NCBI GenBank assembly: GCA_964358645.1
Contig: CAYHPW010000062.1
Coordinates: 1 to 13,608 of the forward strand
Origin: JBBTDV01 sp038042605
Lineage (GTDB): Bacteria; Bdellovibrionota; UBA1018
Direction of reading: 5' to 3'
Length of the DNA stretch: 13,608 nt
Shown here: piece by piece, positions 7,511-12,639 of the stretch
How the letters are laid out: the number at the start of each line of letters is the position of its first letter
Numbering within the stretch: position 1 is the first letter of the stretch
Program-made: the position numbers and the translations under genes
Notes under the pieces: generated by a model
What the model was told of the DNA's origin: nothing
Seen by the model: the letters and a program-made list of their open reading frames with translations, nothing else
Database searches by the model: none

Positions 7511-9760
7511 TTATTGGTTTGATCCAGCGACGCTTGAGATGAATTTAACGCCAGGAAGCCTTAGTGCCCCTTCAAGCGTGTATCTTGGGTAGTAGGTGTC
7601 AAATAACGGTTCTCCTGATGAGATGCCAAGCTTGGGGCAGGTGTAAATCATGCGCCCGTTCCAAAGCTCCTCCTTAAAACCACAGGCATATTGCTGAGGA
7701 TGTGTGAGCACATTAATAACGGTTAATTCAGGCTCGCGCCCCTTACGACGGTTCCATGAATTAAACGGCTCGCATCCAGCATCTTTGTTGTTATTAAGCC
7801 TAATGCTGATTTTAAGGTGATCGCCATACTGCTCGGTCTTTGGAAAAAACGCCGATAGAGGGCAGGCAGTCTTAATCTGCCAAAATTTCCCTGTAACACC
7901 AGGCTCCCAATGAGAGAACTGAAGCTTAATGCCGCTAAACAGCGCTTCCTGATCAAAGGTTGCTAGATTTTCTTTGGTCTTTAGGATGGATGGAAGCTCA
8001 GAAAGCCTCCAAAACTTTGACCATTGATTTTCTGTCGCAAGACAAGGCGCAGGTCCTGCTGGAACGTTTTTCTTACCAAATGTCTTGCAGCTAGTTGTTC
8101 TCCACTCATCACACTCAGTATGGGACTCAGTGCAGCGGCTTGCCCGTTCATCACAAATTCGCTCCACATGATCACAGCAGAAAAAACAAAGCCCAACCCC
8201 GCGCTTTACACACTCTTCATGATCGCGTACGCAGTACTCCTCAGAACGGGTGCATATATTATGAAACCTGGCACAAGCCGTATTCCACTCAAGGCATATG
8301 GAATAGTCAGTCTCCTCGCGCGTCGGGATCTCACCCCATTTAACGCAAACCGGGTTATCAAGTTTGCTAACCGCGATATCAAGAATCGGTGCAATATACT
8401 GGCGCTTAAACGAAGTGATTCCTGATAGATCAAACTCAATAAGATCACCTTCACGCATGGGCTTAAGTAACCCGCCGCGCCTTCCGCGAGAGGGGGCGAT
8501 GGAGTCATTCGTCTCTTCGCCTGGTATAATGAATTTGCTTTCATCGTTAGATAGCCCGCGAACACTGACCGCTGAATCAACTTGGTTACTAATTACATCA
8601 ACTTTCTCGGTGTCGTAGGAATCTAAGTAGAGCAACCGCTCACTTATAATTGGCTCTGACCTAAGACGAAAACAAGGCCCGGAAGCATCACTACAATTCT
8701 CATAAGCAAAGTAATTGCCTAAAATATCATCAAGAAGTGGCATTATGACTTCGGCTCCAGCCACAGCCACAGACAATCCTGCTTCCGTCAGCATCCCATT
8801 TAAAACGGCGATAAGTCCCTGGCTCACGCTCTTGGCTGGATAAAGCTCATAATCACCAGCACCAACACCATAGGGTAGCTCTACAAACTGCTTATAAAGT
8901 TTTTCACGTAAAGCAGTGCTTGAGATTTCAACATTTCTTATGGTTTTTACAAAATGCGGGGCAAGCCGAAAATGCGCTGTGATTCTAACACCACCAGAAA
9001 CCATATCTTGCTCGATTAGTTTACGGATCTGCTCACGACTTCCCTTCGTGCTTACCTCAAAAAGCTGATTAAGCGGGCAGACACCTCTGGCTGTAACAGG
9101 CTTAATCTGAAGACTTTCATCACCAAATACGAGCTTAATGTCCTCGGGGCAAGCTGGAAGCGCGCTGAGGTTAGGCGTAAACCCAAGTTGCTTTTGAAGC
9201 CTGTCCTTTAACAAACCAACATCCGGGATCAGATAGTCATCTGGCAGCGCAATTGTTGAGAGCCCGGAAACAACTTCATGCTTAAGACCATCCACCAAAG
9301 CTACAGGGAACCTTAGCGTGACCATGCCTCCAGCATCAACGCTTGTGCTTATGCGGCCACCAAACACCGCGCTTTGAACAAAAATGCGCGGTACAGTAAA
9401 AATGTCGTGTTCAAATGCTCTAAGATTTTTAATCCGATACAAAGACACATTGCCAGTAGCAGCCTTATCTTCTGCCGATAGAGTAATGGCCTCGACAGCA
9501 GCTCTGGCGAGCTCTTTCCTCATCCTAACTTGTATATTTTCGCTAAGTGAACGGACTTCAGCTTTAATGGTGGAAGAGCGATATTCAGTAACCAGCCAGT
9601 CAGCTTGGTCATCGCTAATAGCGCCAGGTATATTGCCTGAATTTTTCTGGTCGGCAGTACCAGTACTTGGTATGTCACTATCTCCATTATGGCAGCCCAC
9701 TACGAAAACCGAGCAAAACAGCAAAAGCGAGATGACAAAATAAATACTCCGTCCAAACAC
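7511..9760 (-). CDS. Large Cys-rich lipoprotein, first paralogue (749 aa)
   Basis: The start is GTG at 9760, chosen because GAGGAGGT lies four nt upstream and because it gives a complete lipoprotein signal peptide ending FVVGC (C23). The layout matches the next gene: an N-terminal domain (about 50-400) with LIPDVGLLKD (177-186), C204/C228, and the NCSDASGPCF loop (355-364). A cysteine field at 472-573 follows, then a C-terminal domain with CEPFNSWNRRKGREPE (663-678) and a DTYYPRYTLEG ending. Cysteines 489, 496, 503, 510 and 517, and again 529, 536, 543 and 550, are exactly seven apart, which fits two antiparallel helices cross-linked by disulfides. The pair arose by gene duplication and has diverged widely. 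Function unknown; an outer-membrane or cell-surface role in conjugation is inferred from lipidation and context. The next gene begins 21 bp downstream. Confidence 0.88.
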   Translation of the reverse strand: MFGRSIYFVISLLLFCSVFVVGCHNGDSDIPSTGTADQKNSGNIPGAISDDQADWLVTEYRSSTIKAEVRSLSENIQVRMRKELARAAVEAITLSAEDKAATGNVSLYRIKNLRAFEHDIFTVPRIFVQSAVFGGRISTSVDAGGMVTLRFPVALVDGLKHEVVSGLSTIALPDDYLIPDVGLLKDRLQKQLGFTPNLSALPACPEDIKLVFGDESLQIKPVTARGVCPLNQLFEVSTKGSREQIRKLIEQDMVSGGVRITAHFRLAPHFVKTIRNVEISSTALREKLYKQFVELPYGVGAGDYELYPAKSVSQGLIAVLNGMLTEAGLSVAVAGAEVIMPLLDDILGNYFAYENCSDASGPCFRLRSEPIISERLLYLDSYDTEKVDVISNQVDSAVSVRGLSNDESKFIIPGEETNDSIAPSRGRRGGLLKPMREGDLIEFDLSGITSFKRQYIAPILDIAVSKLDNPVCVKWGEIPTREETDYSICLEWNTACARFHNICTRSEEYCVRDHEECVKRGVGLCFFCCDHVERICDERASRCTESHTECDEWRTTSCKTFGKKNVPAGPAPCLATENQWSKFWRLSELPSILKTKENLATFDQEALFSGIKLQFSHWEPGVTGKFWQIKTACPLSAFFPKTEQYGDHLKISIRLNNNKDAGCEPFNSWNRRKGREPELTVINVLTHPQQYACGFKEELWNGRMIYTCPKLGISSGEPLFDTYYPRYTLEGALRLPGVKFISSVAGSNQ

Positions 9761-9764
9761 GTGT

Positions 9765-9772
9765 ACCTCCTC
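9765..9772 (-). promoter_or_regulatory. Ribosome binding site fixing the GTG start of the 749-aa lipoprotein
   Basis: On the minus strand GAGGAGGT lies four bases upstream of GTG at 9760. No ATG nearby would preserve the signal peptide, so this site decides the start. Its first base also belongs to the adjoining palindrome at 9772-9785. Confidence 0.75.
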
Positions 9773-9785
9773 GGGAATTTTCCCG
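9772..9785. promoter_or_regulatory. Palindrome abutting the ribosome binding site
   Basis: CGGGAA and TTCCCG form perfect six-base arms around TT, directly upstream of the GAGGAGGT site of the 749-aa gene. It could be an operator or an RNA hairpin affecting translation start. Neither can be told from sequence alone. Confidence 0.4.
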
Positions 9786-9795
9786 TTAATGTCGC

Positions 9796-9817
9796 AATCT
9801 AACGATGACGTTAGATT
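9796..9817. promoter_or_regulatory. Perfect 9-bp inverted repeat in the operon leader
   Basis: AATCTAACG and CGTTAGATT flank a four-base loop. On the minus strand no T run follows, so it is not a terminator for the leftward operon. On the plus strand T6 starts five bases after the stem, but there is no rightward gene upstream to terminate. An operator or an RNA switch element is more likely. Part of its arm can also pair with a loop sequence at 9872-9879. Confidence 0.45.
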
Positions 9818-9832
9818 CTCGATTTTTTGGGC

Positions 9833-9889
9833 TCACACATGTTGACTGATTGGTGTATAAGACAAGTCAGGTCTAACGACTTGGCTCAT
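9833..9889 (-). CDS. Possible 18-codon leader ORF
   Basis: An ATG at 9889 opens an 18-codon frame (MSQVVRPDLSYTPISQHV) ending in TGA at 9833. A GAGG motif lies five bases before the ATG and is itself the 3' arm of a six-base-pair hairpin (9895-9900 with 9908-9913), so its ribosome binding site may be sequestered. It lies between the 93-aa gene and the 749-aa gene. There is no homology evidence. A larger open frame in the same phase continues upstream without a good start codon. It could be a regulatory leader peptide or chance. Confidence 0.25.
   Translation of the reverse strand: MSQVVRPDLSYTPISQHV
9863..9883. promoter_or_regulatory. Inverted repeat in the operon leader
   Basis: CAAGTC and GACTTG are six-base arms around a nine-base loop. 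Read on the minus strand, the span includes TCGTTAGA, seven bases of which can pair with TCTAACG in the 5' arm of the next hairpin (9796-9817). The two structures therefore could be mutually exclusive in the leftward transcript. Confidence 0.35.
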
Positions 9890-9890
9890 G

Positions 9891-9922
9891 CCTGCCTCTG
9901 TTAGTAGCAGAGGATCAACAGG
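9891..9922. promoter_or_regulatory. Bulged hairpin after the 93-aa gene
   Basis: CCTCTG (9895-9900) and CAGAGG (9908-9913) make a six-base-pair stem. It is extended across a five-base bulge by CCTG (9891-9894) with CAGG (9919-9922). In the leftward RNA it encloses the ribosome binding motif of the 18-codon ORF. It has no T tract on the minus side; on the plus side a T-rich run begins about nine bases later. Confidence 0.35.
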
Positions 9923-9959
9923 TGTGGGCCTTTTTGTTTTATCAATTAATAACCATCTT

Positions 9960-10241
9960 CTAATTACCTTCCGCACCCATGCGTTTATCCATATTTCTAA
10001 TGGCCATATTTCCATCGAGCTCTTTCGCAGAACGATCACCAAGGTAATCCGACCCATGCTCTTCAGCTCTTTTGGGGCCTATTCCATCACCACCCATGGC
10101 GTTGATGGTAGTTTTACCTTTATCATTTAACCCGTCTTGTGGACGACCACCGCTGTCACCACCATCTGCTAGCGCGATTCCCGCCAGCGCTAAAGTGATG
10201 GCAAATAGTACGCATGATTTTTGGAATATTTGTTTTTCCAT
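9960..10241 (-). CDS. Small Gly/Asp-rich secreted protein of unknown function
   Basis: The start is set at the ATG at 10241, with GGAG eight nt upstream; an upstream TTG and another ATG in the same frame are too close to that site. The 93-aa product has a clear Sec signal peptide (1-25, ending AGIALA) without a lipobox cysteine. The mature chain of about 68 residues is hydrophilic, rich in Gly, Asp, Lys and Asn (DGGDSGGRPQDGLNDKGKTT near its start), with no cysteine and probably little fold. I do not recognise it. It is the first gene of the leftward series, 199 bp before the Cys-rich lipoprotein, and is preceded by a good promoter, so it may be highly expressed. An exported accessory or surface factor is all that can be inferred. 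Confidence 0.7.
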   Translation of the reverse strand: MEKQIFQKSCVLFAITLALAGIALADGGDSGGRPQDGLNDKGKTTINAMGGDGIGPKRAEEHGSDYLGDRSAKELDGNMAIRNMDKRMGAEGN

Positions 10242-10282
10242 GTTCATTTCTCCCAAACTGCAAATACTGCAGAAACATACCT

Positions 10283-10311
10283 CTTGTAATTTTAATAATT
10301 GAATATGTCAA
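10283..10311 (-). promoter_or_regulatory. Predicted leftward promoter of the transfer/lipoprotein operon
   Basis: On the minus strand a perfect TTGACA (10311-10306) is followed after 17 bases by TACAAG (10288-10283), a four-of-six match to the -10 consensus. Transcription would begin around 10276, giving a leader of about 35 bases before the ATG at 10241. Confidence 0.5.
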
Positions 10312-10336
10312 TGCATAATTTTAATTGTATTATTGA

Positions 10337-10342
10337 TATAAT
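10337..10342 (+). promoter_or_regulatory. Predicted -10 element of the regulator gene
   Basis: A perfect TATAAT lies 21 bases before the ATG of the XRE regulator, with no convincing -35 at 16-18 bases. Transcription would start around 10349, leaving a leader of only about 15 bases that contains no purine-rich ribosome site. The surrounding 10300-10352 is AT-rich with GAATAT and ATATTC as inverted copies, a possible operator for autoregulation. Confidence 0.4.
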
Positions 10343-10363
10343 CGATATATTCATGTTTTTATT

Positions 10364-11119
10364 ATGAGTAAACATTCACCTAACCACTACGACGCTATTT
10401 TAAATGAACTTAAGCGCGCCCTTGAGGAAAACAAGATCACTCAGATTGAGGTTGGAGACGCGCTTGGGATAAAGCAATCCGCAGTATCAAGCCTGTTAAG
10501 TGGTCGCTCCAAACTGACAGTGGAGCAACTTTTAAGGATCTCCGCTCTTGTCGGAATAAAGCCACATAAACTCTTAAGCGCGGCAGATGTGCTTCTCACA
10601 CAAACGATACCGATGCCCTATGAAATAGAATCAATTCTTTATAAATCTGAAATCCACCTTGTCGCCTATTGCGCGGCTACCCAGGAAATTACGGCGGATG
10701 ACTTGGTAATTGAAGAATATACCCGTGAAAAAATCAAACATGCCATGGATGAGCTTGTTGCGGTCGGGGTTTTGATAAAGAAGAAAGATAAATATATCCA
10801 AAAAAATCCAAACGTGATTTACACCCCATCTTCTCCGACGCGCCCGACAGCCTGTCACCAAAAAGTAGTGCTTCATTCATGGAGACTATGGGATAAATTA
10901 AAAGAAAAACCAGGATACCGGTTAAAGCGATTTAATTATTTCTTGCTTGATCGCTTCACTGTTGCCCAAATCAAGGAGGTAGAAGCAATTCTTTGGCGGG
11001 CATATGAACGGATACAGAGTTTCCAGAGAGAAAACATGGTCAATGGTTATGTTTCTGACGATCCGATGCCTCTATGGGATATTCACTTGATGCTCATGAC
11101 CCCGCTGGAGCACAAATGA
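10364..11119 (+). CDS. XRE-family transcriptional regulator with winged-helix-like extension
   Basis: The 251-aa protein has an XRE/Cro-type helix-turn-helix at about 12-70 (KITQIEVGDALGIKQSAVSS, then LLSGRSKLT), a typical DNA-binding domain. Residues about 82-155 read as a winged helix (AMDELVAVGVLIKKKDKYIQ gives recognition helix plus wing). A helical C-terminal region of about 95 residues ends in PLWDIHLMLMTPLE. The combination resembles TIGR02147/DUF4423 regulators common in Bdellovibrio and Fibrobacter, but the match is loose and I would not assign it firmly. No Shine-Dalgarno precedes the ATG. It is divergent from the leftward operon and its stop overlaps the start of a transporter gene, so it probably controls one or both. 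Confidence 0.85.
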   Translation: MSKHSPNHYDAILNELKRALEENKITQIEVGDALGIKQSAVSSLLSGRSKLTVEQLLRISALVGIKPHKLLSAADVLLTQTIPMPYEIESILYKSEIHLVAYCAATQEITADDLVIEEYTREKIKHAMDELVAVGVLIKKKDKYIQKNPNVIYTPSSPTRPTACHQKVVLHSWRLWDKLKEKPGYRLKRFNYFLLDRFTVAQIKEVEAILWRAYERIQSFQRENMVNGYVSDDPMPLWDIHLMLMTPLEHK

Positions 11120-12333
11120 AATCACCGGCTCGCAATCTTGCTGTTGCGCGTGCGTTTAGCGAGATAGGCAATTCTTTTAGATACATAGCCTTGCCGCTTG
11201 GAATACTGTCAATTCACAACAAGGCGGATGATCTTGCATTAGCGGAAATATTAGAAACGCTAGGCTTCTTTGCAAGTGGAGTCATTGCCCCATTTTTTAT
11301 TGATCGCGTGCTAAAGATCAGGGCGCTTGTAATTTCAGATCTACTTTCACTTCTTGTAACAGTCATAATGGTGATTGGAATTTATCTGCAGTCATTAGAA
11401 ATATTATTTCCCGCATGTTTTGCGATGACATTCATGGATACGTTTTATAGTAGCAGCCTGTCAGCGGTAACGGCTGATCTCACCGACAAAGCTGTAAACG
11501 GCGTATCAAATCAAAAAAACCTGATCCTTGGTTTTTCAAGACTTCAACTCTACACGCTTACGGGTGGATTGATCGGGAGCGTCTTCGGGACTAAAATCGT
11601 TCAAGCCATCCCACTATGGGCGATGCTTGCGCTTGATGGTGTTACTTTCTTGGTTTCGAGTATTTGGATTTATAAAATCGCAAATGGCTTTTCCCAAAAG
11701 AAGACCAACCATCACATTAAACAAAAAAGTTCCATTCGTTTGTTTATCATTGATTCTTTTCGCGAATGGAAAGAGGGGCTTTTCATTGCGGTTTCAGACA
11801 TAAACACAATGAAGCTCATCGCTTCACAAGGCATTGTTGGCATAGCTCATGGACTGCTTAGCGCAACCACAATCGGTCATTATAAAACAACACTTCATGT
11901 TTCAGATTCACTGGTTGCTTTAGCGCAGGTTAATAACAGAATTTGGAATTTTGCTGGCGCATTTTACGCTTTAAAAAACAAATTATCCCCTATGGCTTTG
12001 CTTATTCTTGGAGGCGGATTAATGGCCGGTGGTTATGCCGGTATGGCTATTTTACCATTCTTTGGTTTTATAGTGGTGTATGGGATCCAGCAATTTGGAA
12101 ATTCACTATTGACCCCGACAAATAGAGCGCTTTGCCTGGCTGGTGTCGCAACAGATGCTCGCGGCCGCGTGGCAGCGTTTCGCGGACTGGTTATTGATGC
12201 CGGAATATTGATTGGCAACATTTTCGCGCTTATTATCATAAAGTCCTTCGGCACTAGATGGGTTTTTGTAATGGCTACCCTGTGGATGCTAATAGCGCTC
12301 ATGACGTATAAAAGAGTGAAGATAAATCACTGA
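11116..12333 (+). CDS. Major facilitator superfamily transporter
   Basis: The frame is open from 11074, but I choose the ATG at 11116: TGGAG lies five nt upstream, it overlaps the regulator's TGA as ATGA, and the first 14 residues of the longer form are polar with no membrane character. The 405-aa product is a multi-spanning inner-membrane protein with about 10-12 hydrophobic helices, split by a charged cytoplasmic loop near the middle (GFSQKKTNHH region) as in 12-helix MFS carriers. Motif-like residues include DRVLKIRALVISD after the second helix, the loop 2-3 position of MFS motif A. It resembles drug/metabolite exporters of the MFS_3 type, but the substrate cannot be read. Co-expression with the XRE regulator suggests a regulated efflux or export pair. 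Confidence 0.88.
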   Translation: MKSPARNLAVARAFSEIGNSFRYIALPLGILSIHNKADDLALAEILETLGFFASGVIAPFFIDRVLKIRALVISDLLSLLVTVIMVIGIYLQSLEILFPACFAMTFMDTFYSSSLSAVTADLTDKAVNGVSNQKNLILGFSRLQLYTLTGGLIGSVFGTKIVQAIPLWAMLALDGVTFLVSSIWIYKIANGFSQKKTNHHIKQKSSIRLFIIDSFREWKEGLFIAVSDINTMKLIASQGIVGIAHGLLSATTIGHYKTTLHVSDSLVALAQVNNRIWNFAGAFYALKNKLSPMALLILGGGLMAGGYAGMAILPFFGFIVVYGIQQFGNSLLTPTNRALCLAGVATDARGRVAAFRGLVIDAGILIGNIFALIIIKSFGTRWVFVMATLWMLIALMTYKRVKINH

Positions 12334-12483
12334 TATTCTTTTATCACATCCGGGCTCCTGCGCTACATTGAGAAACCGTAATACCCACCGGACACGACGC
12401 ATGTGATGTGACAAACAATACGGATCTATCTGGAGGCAGAATTACTGATTGTTTGCCACAAACTTCTCGACGATTAGCAATCT
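12334..12483. other. Non-coding stretch between the transporter and the XRE remnant
   Basis: I see no gene, no RNA gene and no good terminator in these 150 bases. They hold an imperfect inverted repeat (described separately) and end next to a six-base inverted repeat, GATTAG (12472-12477) with CTAATC (12484-12489), which overlaps the stop codon of the truncated XRE gene. Confidence 0.5.
12409..12458. repeat. Imperfect 11-bp inverted repeat with 28-bp spacer
   Basis: TGACAAACAAT (12409-12419) and ATTGTTTGCCA (12448-12458) match at 10 of 11 positions when inverted. The spacing is compatible with a recombination core or a dimeric operator, but nothing else identifies its function. Confidence 0.35.
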
Positions 12484-12620
12484 CTAATCAACCAAAACTG
12501 AAACAGCACAACCAATTGCTTTGGCAATCTTACGTAATACCGTAAGACCGGCAGGGCGTTCTCCTTTTTCAATAGAGCAGAGACTTCCCTTGCTCATCTC
12601 AGCTTTTGAGGCCAGAGGGA
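12484..12620 (-). pseudogene. C-terminal remnant of an XRE-family regulator
   Basis: Read leftward, a frame ending in TAG at 12484 encodes LASKAEMSKGSLCSIEKGER followed by PAGLTVLRKIAKAIGC and a short tail. This is the recognition helix and later helices of an XRE/Cro-type helix-turn-helix. The normal N-terminal helix is missing. Upstream of about 12620 the frame stays open to 12763 but turns into unrelated residues with no ATG, consistent with fusion to the end of the IS91-like element. The piece therefore looks truncated by that insertion. Alternatively it is an old decayed gene whose start was lost otherwise. Confidence 0.65.
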
Positions 12621-12639
12621 ATAGGGAAAATAAAGCACA

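Noticed and set aside
8024..8425. 133-codon rightward frame opposite the cysteine field of the 749-aa gene
   Set aside because: It is antisense to a coding region whose regular cysteine spacing is clear evidence of selection on the leftward frame.
9796..9828. Rho-independent terminator for a rightward transcript
   Set aside because: The hairpin is followed by T6 five bases later on the plus strand, but there is no rightward gene upstream. On the leftward strand the T tract is absent.
9833..10057. 74-codon leftward frame overlapping the end of the 93-aa gene
   Set aside because: It overlaps the 93-aa gene in another phase and has no ribosome binding site at its first start codon. Only its last 18 codons, with their own ribosome motif, are kept as a low-confidence leader ORF.
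11074..11115. Upstream ATG start of the transporter
   Set aside because: It adds 14 polar residues, overlaps the regulator by 46 bases and has no ribosome site, whereas the ATG at 11116 has one and overlaps the stop as ATGA.
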